Source of the DNA: Postechiella sp039985655
GTDB lineage: Bacteria > Bacteroidota > Bacteroidia > Flavobacteriales > Flavobacteriaceae
NCBI GenBank assembly: GCA_039985655.1
Contig: JBDWSF010000016.1
Span: 186,001 to 250,000 of the forward strand
DNA length: 64,000 nt
Direction: 5' to 3'
Shown: positions 17,694 to 25,860 of the stretch, piece after piece
Layout of the letters: the number at the start of each line of letters is the position of its first letter
Position numbering within the stretch: the stretch's first letter is position 1
Translations under genes and position numbers: made by a program
The notes under the pieces: model-generated
The model's database searches: none
The model's input: only the letters and a program-made list of their open reading frames with translations
Told to the model about the DNA's origin: nothing

Positions 17694-17719
17694 TAAAATA
17701 TGACAAATATCATATTTTA
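17694..17719. promoter_or_regulatory. Candidate operator between the AraC gene and hemA
   Basis: TAAAATATGA (17694-17703), spacer CAAATA, then TCATATTTTA (17710-17719): a perfect 10-bp inverted repeat. It lies 58 bases upstream of the AraC-family ATG and about 50 bases upstream of the hemA -33 box, a typical place for an activator or autoregulator. No regulator has been shown to bind it. Confidence 0.5.
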
Positions 17720-17769
17720 AACAAAAAACACTCTAAAAAACGTCAAACGATATTAAAAGTTCTTTTAGC

Positions 17770-17803
17770 GTTGTTTTTTTTCTAGGAATGAAATGTAAAT
17801 TTG
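17770..17803 (+). promoter_or_regulatory. Promoter of hemA (Bacteroidota type)
   Basis: TAAATTTG (17796-17803) matches TAnnTTTG exactly, with GTTG (17770-17773) about 22 bases upstream as the -33 element. The leader would be roughly 16 bases to the hemA ATG. Confidence 0.6.
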
Positions 17804-17825
17804 CTTCACAATTTCAGGTATAAGC

Positions 17826-19088
17826 ATGCAAAAGTATAATATTTCAAGAAGTAATTACTTTTACGCCATTGGTTTGAGTTATAAAAAAGCCGATGCAGAT
17901 ATAAGAGGACGCTTTAGTTTGGACGACGATGCAAAAAAAGCACTTCTAAATCAGGCTAAAGAAAACAATATTGAAAGTTTAGTAGTAACCTCAACATGTA
18001 ACCGTACAGAAATTTATGGTTTTGCTCAACACCCTTTCCAACTTATAAAATTACTTTGCGATAATACCAAAGGTACTGTCGAAGAATTTCAAGAGGTTGC
18101 TTTTGTTTATAAAAACAAAGACGCTATTTCGCATATGTTTCGTGTGGGTTCTGGTTTAGATAGTCAGATTTTAGGCGATTTCGAAATTATAAGTCAATTA
18201 AAAGTAAGTGCAAAGTTATCCAGGAAACATAATTTATTAAATCCGTTTATCGAGCGTTTAGTTAATGCCGTAATTCAAGCAAGCAAACGTATCAAAAACG
18301 AAACTGAAATCTCATCTGGAGCAACATCGGTTTCTTTTGCGTCAGTACAATACATTTTCAAAAACATTGAAGATGTATCAAACAAAAATATTTTACTTTT
18401 CGGAACAGGAAAAATAGGACGAAACACTTGTGAAAACCTAGTAAAGCACACCGAAAACGAGCATATCACACTTATTAATAGAACTAAGGATAAAGCAGAA
18501 CAGATTGCTGGGAAGTTCAATTTAATAGTTAAAGATTATGCTAATTTACAAGAAGAAATAAGTAAATCGAATATATTAATCGTTGCTACAGGTGCACAAC
18601 GCCCAACGATTGACAAACACATTATACAAACCGATAAACCGCTTTTAATTTTAGATTTGTCCATTCCTAAAAATGTAGATTCTAACGTTGAAGAATTACC
18701 GAATGTTTCTTTAGTTCATTTAGACCATTTATCTCAAATTACTGACGAGACTTTAGAACGCAGAAAAACGCACATCCCATTAGCCGAAACGATTATAGAA
18801 GAAGTTAATGTCGAATTTATTGGCTGGTTAGAAACTAGAAAATTTGCACCAACCATTAAAGCGTTAAAGCATAAATTAACAGATTTTGCTACTGCAGAAT
18901 TGGATACACAACGTAAAAAATTATCAAATTTTAACGAAGCGCAAGCTGAGTTAATTAGTAATAACATCATTCAAAAAATAACGAATCATTTTGCGCATCA
19001 CTTAAAAGATGACAATATTTCTACCGACGATAGTCTAGAACTTATTAAACAAGTGTTTCAGTTAGAATCTTCAGCAAAAAATGTCTAA
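17826..19088 (+). CDS. hemA: Glutamyl-tRNA reductase
   Basis: First enzyme of the C5 pathway to 5-aminolevulinate: NADPH-dependent reduction of glutamyl-tRNA to glutamate-1-semialdehyde. 420 residues. The catalytic Cys58 is in VVTSTCNRTEIYGF; SGLDSQILGDFEI is the family signature; LLFGTGKIGRNTCENL is the NADPH-binding Rossmann segment; a C-terminal dimerisation helix region follows. It overlaps hemCD by 8 bases, so translation is probably coupled. hemL is not in the window. Confidence 0.97.
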   Translation: MQKYNISRSNYFYAIGLSYKKADADIRGRFSLDDDAKKALLNQAKENNIESLVVTSTCNRTEIYGFAQHPFQLIKLLCDNTKGTVEEFQEVAFVYKNKDAISHMFRVGSGLDSQILGDFEIISQLKVSAKLSRKHNLLNPFIERLVNAVIQASKRIKNETEISSGATSVSFASVQYIFKNIEDVSNKNILLFGTGKIGRNTCENLVKHTENEHITLINRTKDKAEQIAGKFNLIVKDYANLQEEISKSNILIVATGAQRPTIDKHIIQTDKPLLILDLSIPKNVDSNVEELPNVSLVHLDHLSQITDETLERRKTHIPLAETIIEEVNVEFIGWLETRKFAPTIKALKHKLTDFATAELDTQRKKLSNFNEAQAELISNNIIQKITNHFAHHLKDDNISTDDSLELIKQVFQLESSAKNV

Positions 19089-20658
19089 AACGATAAGAAT
19101 TGGTACCCGCGATAGTGAATTAGCATTATGGCAAGCCAAATTAGTACAAAAACTATTAGAAGAACTCGGTCACAAAACCATAATCGTTCCTGTAAAATCT
19201 ACTGGCGATATTGTGCTAGACAAACCACTTTACGAACTTGGTATCACTGGTATTTTCACTAGAACTTTAGATATCGCGATGTTAAATAACGACATCGATA
19301 TTGCCGTGCATTCTTTAAAAGATGTACCAACGGTTTTACCTAAAGGTATTGTACAAGCAGCCGTTATAAAACGTGGTAACACAAACGATACACTAGTTTT
19401 TAAAGACAATGAAGAATTTCTAGGATCTAGAGACGCTATTATTGCAACAGGAAGTTTACGAAGACGCGCACAGTGGTTAAATAGATTCCCAACACATACT
19501 ATAGTTGATTTACGTGGTAATGTGAATTTACGTTTACAAAAGCTTGAAGATAACGAAGACTGGAATGGTGCCATTTTCGCAGCTGCTGGTATTGGCCGTA
19601 TTGAAGTGAGACCAGAAGAAGCTGTTAATTTAGACTGGATGGTTCCTGCTCCTGCACAAGGCACTATTATGATTGCTGCTTTAGATGAAGATGAAGAAAC
19701 TAAAGCAATAGTTGCAGAACTTAACCATGAAGAAACGGAGATTTGCACAACTATAGAACGCGATTTCTTAAATAAATTAGAAGGCGGTTGTACCGCTCCT
19801 ATTGGTGCACTTGCATATATTAAAGACGACGAAGTTAACTTTAAGGGTATCCTTTTAAGTGAAGACGGTTCTAAAAAAATAGAAGTAACTCGTGTTCAAA
19901 AATTAGGAGAACACCACGATATAGCTCAATTTTGCTCAGAATTTATAATCGAACGTGGCGGAAAACGTCTAATGGATACCATTAGGTTTTCTAACAAAAA
20001 AATAAATGTGGTTTCTACAAAATCATTAACCGAAGACCAACGTTTATTATTCCATGAAAAAGTAGCGCCAAAAAGCACCGATTTTATAAAAATCAACTTA
20101 AATAGAATTCATCCTCGTTTCTTAAAAAATGAAATCGAGAATGTAATTATAACGAGTAAGAACGCGGTAGAATCTTTAATTACAAACTATTCAGCTGTAG
20201 AATTACAATTCAAAAACATATACTGTGTTGGTCGTCGTACCAAACGTTTAGTAGAAAATAGAATCGGTAAAGTGGCGCATTCTGAAAAGAACGCCAAAAA
20301 ACTTGCCGAATATCTAGTTGAATACATGGAAGGTACCGAAGTCACTTACTTCTGTAGCGATTTAAGACTAGATGATTTACCTAATATTCTTGAAAAAAAC
20401 AATATAACCGTTAAAGAAGTTGAAGCGTATCAAACAAAATTTGATGCTTTACAAGTTGACGACTCTGTTGAAAGCGCTATGTTTTACAGCCCATCAACAG
20501 TACAGAGTTATTTAAAAAAGAACGATGCAACGGCTATTGCTTTTTGCATAGGTGAAACCACTGCGATCGAAGCAAGAAAAACATTTAATGACGTTAGAGT
20601 CGCAAAGGTTCCAACAGTAGAGAGTGTTATTGAATTGGTAAACGCCCATTACGTCTAG
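19081..20658 (+). CDS. hemCD: Fused hydroxymethylbilane synthase / uroporphyrinogen-III synthase
   Basis: 525 residues covering two consecutive steps. Residues 1-305 are HemC: IRIGTRDSELALWQAKLV, VDLRGNVNLRLQKL and LEGGCTAPIGALA, where Cys237 carries the dipyrromethane cofactor. Residues about 307-525 have the weakly conserved HemD fold (VVSTKSLTEDQ at the first strand, VIITSKNAVESL, the YCVGRRTKRL region and FYSPSTVQSYL). HemC alone is about 305 residues, so this is a clear fusion that could channel the unstable hydroxymethylbilane. It overlaps hemA by 8 bases and the next gene by 1 base. Confidence 0.93.
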   Translation: MSKTIRIGTRDSELALWQAKLVQKLLEELGHKTIIVPVKSTGDIVLDKPLYELGITGIFTRTLDIAMLNNDIDIAVHSLKDVPTVLPKGIVQAAVIKRGNTNDTLVFKDNEEFLGSRDAIIATGSLRRRAQWLNRFPTHTIVDLRGNVNLRLQKLEDNEDWNGAIFAAAGIGRIEVRPEEAVNLDWMVPAPAQGTIMIAALDEDEETKAIVAELNHEETEICTTIERDFLNKLEGGCTAPIGALAYIKDDEVNFKGILLSEDGSKKIEVTRVQKLGEHHDIAQFCSEFIIERGGKRLMDTIRFSNKKINVVSTKSLTEDQRLLFHEKVAPKSTDFIKINLNRIHPRFLKNEIENVIITSKNAVESLITNYSAVELQFKNIYCVGRRTKRLVENRIGKVAHSEKNAKKLAEYLVEYMEGTEVTYFCSDLRLDDLPNILEKNNITVKEVEAYQTKFDALQVDDSVESAMFYSPSTVQSYLKKNDATAIAFCIGETTAIEARKTFNDVRVAKVPTVESVIELVNAHYV

Positions 20659-20960
20659 TGATTTATTTAACTGTTTTAATATTTGTTCAAAAAGGAAAAG
20701 AAGATACATTCAACACATATGAATCATCTGTACTTCCAATTTTAAGCAATTATAAAGGAACACTTATTTACAGAATAAAACCGACAGATGAAAGCTTTAT
20801 AAATACAGAAGGAGAAAAACCATATGAAATTCATTTTATTTCTTTTGAAAGCAATAAAGGTTTCTCCGGGTTTTTAAATGATGAAAAAAGAAAAGATTTT
20901 GAACATCTTAAAGAAGATTCAATAACATCAACGTTTATTGTTAAAGGTGAAAAATTATAG
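20658..20960 (+). CDS. DUF1330-like small protein
   Basis: A 100-residue protein with the pattern of a dimeric alpha/beta barrel (ferredoxin-like) fold of the DUF1330 type: a first strand VIYLTVLIFV, then FNTYESSVLPIL, and KPYEIHFISFESNKGFSGFL, where the E-x-x-x-x-F/S-F strand and the following helix are typical. The start appears to be the GTG overlapping the hemCD stop by one base, which implies translational coupling. Its role beside the haem genes is unknown. Confidence 0.65.
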   Translation: MIYLTVLIFVQKGKEDTFNTYESSVLPILSNYKGTLIYRIKPTDESFINTEGEKPYEIHFISFESNKGFSGFLNDEKRKDFEHLKEDSITSTFIVKGEKL

Positions 20961-20969
20961 TGGTTGTTG

Positions 20970-21042
20970 TTCCTGCGTAAACAGGAATCCACTTTTATAA
21001 AATTTAAGTTTCAATTAAAAAGATTCCTGCTTTCGTAGGAAT
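20970..21042 (+). repeat. Pair of inverted CCTGC hairpins upstream of hemE
   Basis: Hairpin TTCCTG-CGTAAA-CAGGAA (20970-20987) and hairpin ATTCCTGC-TTTC-GTAGGAAT (21023-21042). The second is close to the reverse complement of the first, so the whole segment is also one long inverted repeat. It belongs to the family also seen at 49553 and 59459, and nested at about 15913. The second hairpin ends 10 bases before the hemE ATG. Confidence 0.7.
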
Positions 21043-21052
21043 GATAAAAAGT

Positions 21053-22078
21053 ATGATAAAGAACGATTTATTTTTAAGAGCATTAAAAGGAGAAACAGTA
21101 GATCGTCCACCAGTTTGGATGATGCGTCAAGCAGGACGTTATTTACCAGAATTCATGGAGATTAAAGCTAAATACGACTTCTTTACACGTTGTCAAACCC
21201 CAGAATTAGCAAGCGAAATTACAGTACAACCTATTCGTAGATACGGTATGGATGCTGCTATACTATTCAGCGATATTTTAGTAATACCGCAGGCCATGAA
21301 TATCGAGGTACAAATGAAACCAAATTTTGGTCCATATTTACCAAACCCTATTCGCTCACAAAAAGATGTCGATAATGTTATCGTTCCAGATGTAACCGTA
21401 GCTTTAGACTACGTATATCAAGCCATAAAAGCAACCAAAGAAAAACTTAACGACGAAATCCCATTAATAGGATTCGCAGGTTCTCCTTGGACAATCTTGT
21501 GCTATTGCGTACAAGGGCAAGGCAGCAAAAACTTTGATAAAGCCAAAGAATTTTGCTTTACAAACCCTATTGCAGCACACCAATTATTACAAAAAATTAC
21601 AGATACAACCATTGCTTACCTTAAAGAAAAAGTAAAAGCAGGTTGTAATGCCGTTCAAGTATTCGATTCTTGGGGAGGCATGCTATCGCCAGTAGATTAT
21701 CAAGAATTCTCATGGCAATATATCCAGCAAATCATAGATGCTGTAAAAGACGAAGCCCCAGTTATTGCCTTCGGGAAAGGCTGTTGGTTCGCACTTAATG
21801 ATATGGCAAAATCGGGAGCTTCTGCTTTAGGTGTAGACTGGACATGCTCAGCTAGAAACGCACGTTATTTAAGCGGAGGAAACATTACATTACAAGGTAA
21901 TTTCGACCCGACTCGTTTATTTTCGCCACCAGCAGTAATCAAAAAAATGGTTCACCAAATGATCGACGATTTTGGTAAAGACAAATACATCGTAAACCTT
22001 GGTCACGGTATTTTACCTAACATCCCGTTAGATCATGCCAAAGCGTTTATAGATGCTGTAAAAGAATATGGGAATTAA
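21053..22078 (+). CDS. hemE: Uroporphyrinogen decarboxylase
   Basis: Converts uroporphyrinogen III to coproporphyrinogen III; 341 residues. Signatures: PPVWMMRQAGRYLPEF with the substrate-binding Arg residues, ILFSDILVIPQAM (catalytic Asp), GFAGSPWTIL, FDSWGGMLSP and NLGHGILPNIP. An in-frame ATG at 21041 lies inside a dispersed hairpin, so the ATG at 21053, giving the usual N-terminus MIKNDLFLRALKGE, is preferred. Confidence 0.97.
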   Translation: MIKNDLFLRALKGETVDRPPVWMMRQAGRYLPEFMEIKAKYDFFTRCQTPELASEITVQPIRRYGMDAAILFSDILVIPQAMNIEVQMKPNFGPYLPNPIRSQKDVDNVIVPDVTVALDYVYQAIKATKEKLNDEIPLIGFAGSPWTILCYCVQGQGSKNFDKAKEFCFTNPIAAHQLLQKITDTTIAYLKEKVKAGCNAVQVFDSWGGMLSPVDYQEFSWQYIQQIIDAVKDEAPVIAFGKGCWFALNDMAKSGASALGVDWTCSARNARYLSGGNITLQGNFDPTRLFSPPAVIKKMVHQMIDDFGKDKYIVNLGHGILPNIPLDHAKAFIDAVKEYGN

Positions 22079-22086
22079 AATATTAT

Positions 22087-22288
22087 GGGGCGTTACCCAC
22101 TTTTTTATGTAACATTAAGTTCTAAATTCATACTTACAGCTATAAAAAAGTAGGTCGGGCTTTATTCGTTGGTTTATATTTTAAATTTAAGGTATTCATG
22201 AATGTAAACATTTCGGCAGTCACTTTTTTGTGTTGCATAGGTGCAACAACACAAAAAGAGCTTCAACAAATGCCTCAATCCCTAACGC
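22087..22288 (+). repeat. Dispersed palindromic repeat, family A copy 3
   Basis: Left end GGGGCGTTACCC, right end CTCAATCCCTAACGC. The 3' half shares about 70 near-identical bases with copies 1 and 5 (CACTTTTTTGTG and CAACACAAAAAGAGC among them). Two extra segments have been gained: one between the GTTACCC end and GGTCGGGC, itself bounded by ACTTTTTTAT and ATAAAAAAGT, and a second A+T-rich one after GGTCGGGC. It fills the gap between hemE and the EI24 gene. Confidence 0.85.
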
Positions 22289-22300
22289 AAAAGCAACGTT

Positions 22301-23059
22301 ATGATTAAAAACATAATATCAGGAATTAAAGCCTATTTCGGCGCTTTCAGTTTAATATCTAAACTAAAACTCTGGAAATACTTTGCTATTCCCATGATAA
22401 TAAGCTTTGTTACAGCAATCATTATTTTTAGTTCAGCATACGGTTTATCAGATAATCTAGGAGCATTCATATCCAAAGCTTGGATTTGGGATTGGGGCAA
22501 AGAAACTTTTGCAACTATTGGTAGTTTTCTTGGCGGATTAGTTATTATAGTCATCGGGCTTATTCTATTCAAACACATCATCATGGCATTATCAGCGCCA
22601 TTTATGAGTCCAGTATCCGAAAAAATAGAGGCTCACTTAGCAGGGAATCCAATTCATACTCATAGAAATACAACGTTCATTCAACAACTGTCAAGAGGTA
22701 TACGTATTAACGGTAGAAACTTGCTTATGGAGCTTTTGCTCACTATTCCAATTTTATTAATCAGCTTCATTCCATTAATAAATATATTTTCAACCATTTT
22801 ACTGTTTTTAATGCAAGCCTATTATGCCGGTTTCGGTAATATGGATTACACCTTAGAACGTCATTTTAAGTATAAAGAAAGTATTAAGTTTGTTAGAAAA
22901 CATCGTGGTTTAGCCATTGGTAACGGTATTATATTTATGCTTTTTTTATTAATTCCAGTAATTGGTGTAATTTTAGTCCTTCCATTTTCCGTAACAGCAG
23001 CATCAGTAAAAACCGTTGAAGCCCTAAAACTGAAAAACAATTTACCAAATGCAACTTAA
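22301..23059 (+). CDS. EI24-domain integral membrane protein (CysZ-like)
   Basis: A 252-residue membrane protein of the EI24/CysZ family. The N-terminus IISGIKAYFGAFSLISK, hydrophobic segments at about 27-50, 74-95 and 140-175, and a last pair near the C-terminus (FMLFLLIPVIGVILVLPFS) fit this family, as do FMSPVSEKIEAHLAG and the Y-x-x-GFGNMDYTLERH segment. CysZ is a sulfate permease; here there is no cysteine-pathway neighbour, so the substrate stays open. It overlaps the next gene by 11 bases. Confidence 0.82.
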   Translation: MIKNIISGIKAYFGAFSLISKLKLWKYFAIPMIISFVTAIIIFSSAYGLSDNLGAFISKAWIWDWGKETFATIGSFLGGLVIIVIGLILFKHIIMALSAPFMSPVSEKIEAHLAGNPIHTHRNTTFIQQLSRGIRINGRNLLMELLLTIPILLISFIPLINIFSTILLFLMQAYYAGFGNMDYTLERHFKYKESIKFVRKHRGLAIGNGIIFMLFLLIPVIGVILVLPFSVTAASVKTVEALKLKNNLPNAT

Positions 23060-23591
23060 TTTCGATTCATTTATAATTCAACCCATAAACCCAAAAGACG
23101 CATGGAATCTTTGTAACTTCATAGTAGCTAACGAAGACAGATTGCAATCTTATTTCCCATCAACATTAGCACAAAACTTAAACCCAACACTATCAAATAT
23201 TTTTGTTGAAAAAAAGGTAAAACAATTCGGTTTAAAAGAAGAGTTTCTATTCACGATTAAAGAAAACGAATCCAAAGAATTTGTAGGTTTAGTTTATATT
23301 AAAGAAGTCGATTGGACAAAACGACAAGGCGAATTTGCATATTGTATAGGTTACAACCACGAAGACAAAGGCATTACAACCAAAGCCATAAACATATTAT
23401 CAGAATATGCATTTTCAGAATTAGAACTAGAAACCCTGCAAATCATTGCCCATAAAAACAATTTTCCAAGTGTGAAAGTTGCCAAAAACAACAACTTTAT
23501 TTGGCGAAAAACGTTAATAAACGAATTTACACCAATGGGTAAAAAGCCATTAAATATGGAGTTATATGAATTGTATAAAGACATAAAATAG
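23049..23591 (+). CDS. GNAT-family acetyltransferase (RimJ/RimL-like)
   Basis: 180 residues. IIQPINPKDAWNLCNFIV begins a RimJ/RimL-like GNAT domain; GEFAYCIGYNHEDKGITTKA is the acetyl-CoA loop segment and LETLQIIAHKNNFPSVKVAK with the final NNFIWRKTL follow the family pattern (N-x-x-S and a hydrophobic finish). Its target is probably a protein N-terminus or a small amine, which cannot be decided here. It begins inside the end of the EI24 gene. Confidence 0.85.
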   Translation: MQLNFDSFIIQPINPKDAWNLCNFIVANEDRLQSYFPSTLAQNLNPTLSNIFVEKKVKQFGLKEEFLFTIKENESKEFVGLVYIKEVDWTKRQGEFAYCIGYNHEDKGITTKAINILSEYAFSELELETLQIIAHKNNFPSVKVAKNNNFIWRKTLINEFTPMGKKPLNMELYELYKDIK

Positions 23592-23598
23592 AAACAGA

Positions 23599-23629
23599 GA
23601 CCTGTCAGATTTTTTAAACCTGACAGGTA
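23599..23629. repeat. ACCTGTCAGG-type hairpin, copy 1
   Basis: ACCTGTCAG (23600-23608) and CTGACAGGT (23620-23628) form a 9-bp stem with a mostly T/A loop. It belongs to the family also at 33148-33179 and 50584-50616. It lies just after the GNAT stop. Confidence 0.7.
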
Positions 23630-23662
23630 TTAATTATTCGCATGAATTAGACCTATAATAAC

Positions 23663-23693
23663 AACCTGCAAGGTCTCAAAGACCTTGTAGGTT
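23663..23693. repeat. Hairpin upstream of hemF
   Basis: AACCTGCAAGGTC-TCAAA-GACCTTGTAGGTT, a 13-bp stem with one wobble. It is a different sequence from the ACCTGTCAGG family and ends 17 bases before the hemF ATG. Confidence 0.65.
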
Positions 23694-23710
23694 TTAGTCA
23701 TAAAGCAAAC

Positions 23711-24613
23711 ATGAAAAACAAATTCTACCAATACATACAAAATCTCCAAGACAGCATAACCTCAACATTAGAAAAAGTTGACGGAAAAGCATCCTTTCAA
23801 GAAGACCTTTGGAAACGACCAGAAGGTGGTGGCGGACGAACTCGCGTGATTGAAAACGGTAACGTTTTTGAAAAAGGCGGGGTAAATATTTCTGGCGTAC
23901 ACGGGAAACTTCCGGACAGCATGCAAAAACATTTTGGAGTTGAAGAAGCCGATTTCTTTGCTTGCGGACTAAGTTTAGTCCTTCACCCAAAAAACCCAAT
24001 GGTGCCAACCGTACATGCCAATTGGCGTTATTTTGAAATGTATGATAAAAACGGAAATATTGTAGACCAATGGTTTGGTGGCGGACAAGATTTAACACCT
24101 TATTACCTATTTGATGAAGACGCCAAACACTTTCATCAAACTTGTAAAACGGCTTGCGATAAGCACAACCCTGAATTCCATGCAAAATACAAAGCCCGAT
24201 GTGACGAATATTTCTATAACGCACACCGTAATGAAGGTCGCGGCTTAGGCGGTTTATTTTTCGATTATTGTAAAGCTACAGACGCTATGACCATGGAAAA
24301 CTGGTATAGCTTTGTTACCGAAGTTGGCAATAGTTTCCTTGAAGCTTATACACCAATAGTTGAAAAAAGAAAAAACTTACCATATACCGACGAGCAACGT
24401 AACTGGCAAGAAATCCGTCGTGGACGCTATGTAGAATTTAACTTGGTTCATGATAAAGGCACACTTTTCGGATTAAAAACGAACGGACGTATAGAAAGTA
24501 TTTTAATGAGTTTACCGCCACATGTGCAATGGGTTTACGATCATCATCCAGAAGCAGGAAGTGAAGAAGCACGATTAATCAAAATATTACAAAATCCTAT
24601 TGACTGGGTTTAA
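23711..24613 (+). CDS. hemF: Coproporphyrinogen III oxidase, oxygen-dependent
   Basis: Aerobic oxidative decarboxylation of coproporphyrinogen III to protoporphyrinogen IX; 300 residues. Family signatures: WKRPEGGGGRTRVIENGNVFEK, GVNISGVHGKLP, NWRYFEMYD, WFGGGQDLTPYYLF, RNEGRGLGGLFFD and RRGRYVEFNLVHDKGT. Normal length (about 300). Use of HemF suits an aerobic organism. The haem cluster continues with hemB about 1.2 kb downstream. Confidence 0.97.
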   Translation: MKNKFYQYIQNLQDSITSTLEKVDGKASFQEDLWKRPEGGGGRTRVIENGNVFEKGGVNISGVHGKLPDSMQKHFGVEEADFFACGLSLVLHPKNPMVPTVHANWRYFEMYDKNGNIVDQWFGGGQDLTPYYLFDEDAKHFHQTCKTACDKHNPEFHAKYKARCDEYFYNAHRNEGRGLGGLFFDYCKATDAMTMENWYSFVTEVGNSFLEAYTPIVEKRKNLPYTDEQRNWQEIRRGRYVEFNLVHDKGTLFGLKTNGRIESILMSLPPHVQWVYDHHPEAGSEEARLIKILQNPIDWV

Positions 24614-24622
24614 TTACGTGTT

Positions 24623-25009
24623 ATGAATTGCTACTGCGGAAACAAAAAAACCTATTCCAACTGCTGTAAAAAAGCGCATAAAGATATCAGCGAAGCTAAA
24701 ACAGCCGAACAACTTATGCGTTCTAGATACAGTGCTTTTGTATTAGCTAATGGGGAGTATTTAATGCTAAGTCATCATAAATCTACACGACCATTAAAAG
24801 AGAAAAAGTCGATTATCAAATGGGCAAAATCGGTAGAATGGATTAAACTAGAAATAATAGAAACCACTAAAGGAACAGAAAACGATACCAGAGGTACCGT
24901 AACTTTTAATGCCTATTTTTACGAAAACGGAAAAGTGGATATTATACATGAAAAATCTGCTTTTGTAAAAGAAAATAATCATTGGTTTTACTTAGGATTG
25001 AGTAACTAA
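24623..25009 (+). CDS. YchJ-family protein with N-terminal SEC-C motif
   Basis: 128 residues. The N-terminus MNCYCGNKKTYSNCCKKAH is a SEC-C-type zinc motif (C-x-C and CC), followed by AEQLMRSRYSAFVLANGEYL, the hallmark of YchJ/UPF0225 proteins, and a NTF2-like domain (GTVTFNAYFYENGKVDIIHE, ending HWFYLGLS). Its biological role is not established. It starts 9 bases after hemF and is likely in the same transcript. Confidence 0.9.
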   Translation: MNCYCGNKKTYSNCCKKAHKDISEAKTAEQLMRSRYSAFVLANGEYLMLSHHKSTRPLKEKKSIIKWAKSVEWIKLEIIETTKGTENDTRGTVTFNAYFYENGKVDIIHEKSAFVKENNHWFYLGLSN

Positions 25010-25032
25010 TAAATTAAGAATAGAATATCATT

Positions 25033-25806
25033 ATGTGGAAAATATTTAAACGTGCTTTTTTAATTATCAACTTTAAAACCTTATTAATTACATGGTTATC
25101 AATAGCTTCCACGGCTTTTTGTTTACATTTTCATATTAAAGCAGATTTTCCTTTAACATTAATTAGCACTGCTATTATATTTCCTATAGTATTCTCCATT
25201 GGTGGGGCTTACAAGCGTCGCGAAATCTCACTAGACGAATATGGCTCTATAAAAGCACACGGTCGCGCTTTATACTTTGCAGTATCACATTGGCTCGAAA
25301 ATCCACCAAAAGAACTTAAAACAGAAGTAAAAACACATCTAGAAAATTTACTAAATTCTTGTACAGAAGTATTCACAAATCCTGTTGAAAATTTAGAAGA
25401 AACCGAAAAAGGCGTCTATCAAAATTTCAATAATTTATCTGTATTTATTAAAAGCCTTCGGTCTCACGGTTTACCATCTGGCGAAGCCTCGCGGTCCAAT
25501 CAGTTTTTAAGTAAAATGATGATTTCTTTCGAGCGCATTAAACACATTTACCAATACAGAACACCTAGAACACTTAGGACGTATAGCGATATATTTATTG
25601 TTATTCTACCTATTGTTTATGGTCCACATTTTGCCGAAAACGTAACCAGTTATAATTACGGATTGCAATATGCTGTTCCTATTTTATTTAGTGTTATTTT
25701 AGTAGCACTAGATAATATTCAGTCACATTTAGAAAACCCTTTTGACCAGCAAGGCGAAGATGATGTGCATATTAATGTAGAAAAATTTATAAGAAATTTA
25801 GAATAG
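25033..25806 (+). CDS. Bestrophin-like membrane protein
   Basis: 257 residues with hydrophobic segments near residues 12-30 and 37-54 and a further pair near 190-225. The C-terminal LDNIQSHLENPFDQQGEDD resembles the I/LENPFG-x-x-x-NDLP segment of bestrophin-like channels (RFP-TM/UPF0187). The N-terminal half, SIGGAYKRREISLDEYGS, also matches the arrangement of that family's cytoplasmic start. An ion-channel role is therefore possible but not shown; the family assignment is the less certain part. It lies between the YchJ gene and hemB. Confidence 0.6.
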   Translation: MWKIFKRAFLIINFKTLLITWLSIASTAFCLHFHIKADFPLTLISTAIIFPIVFSIGGAYKRREISLDEYGSIKAHGRALYFAVSHWLENPPKELKTEVKTHLENLLNSCTEVFTNPVENLEETEKGVYQNFNNLSVFIKSLRSHGLPSGEASRSNQFLSKMMISFERIKHIYQYRTPRTLRTYSDIFIVILPIVYGPHFAENVTSYNYGLQYAVPILFSVILVALDNIQSHLENPFDQQGEDDVHINVEKFIRNLE

Positions 25807-25814
25807 AATTTGTC

Positions 25815-25836
25815 AGGTTGAGCGCAGTCGAAACCT
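25815..25836. repeat. Short hairpin repeat before hemB
   Basis: AGGTTGAGCGCAGTCGAAACCT, an imperfect palindrome after the bestrophin-like gene, 25 bases before the hemB ATG. Only one copy is in the window, but similar sequences are common in Flavobacteriaceae intergenic regions (general knowledge). Confidence 0.45.
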
Positions 25837-25860
25837 CTCATTTATAAAAAATCATAAAAT

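Noticed and set aside
19230..19748. 172-codon open frame on the minus strand
   Set aside because: It lies wholly opposite the HemC part of hemCD, has a serine-rich composition typical of antisense frames, and no promoter or start support.
21041..21052. hemE start at the first ATG
   Set aside because: This ATG is part of a dispersed hairpin; the ATG at 21053 matches the usual HemE N-terminus.
23599..23693. CRISPR array
   Set aside because: Two different hairpins, no repeated unit with equal spacers and no cas gene.
23694..24224. 176-codon open frame on the minus strand
   Set aside because: Antisense to hemF, with no family resemblance; composition reflects the complementary strand.
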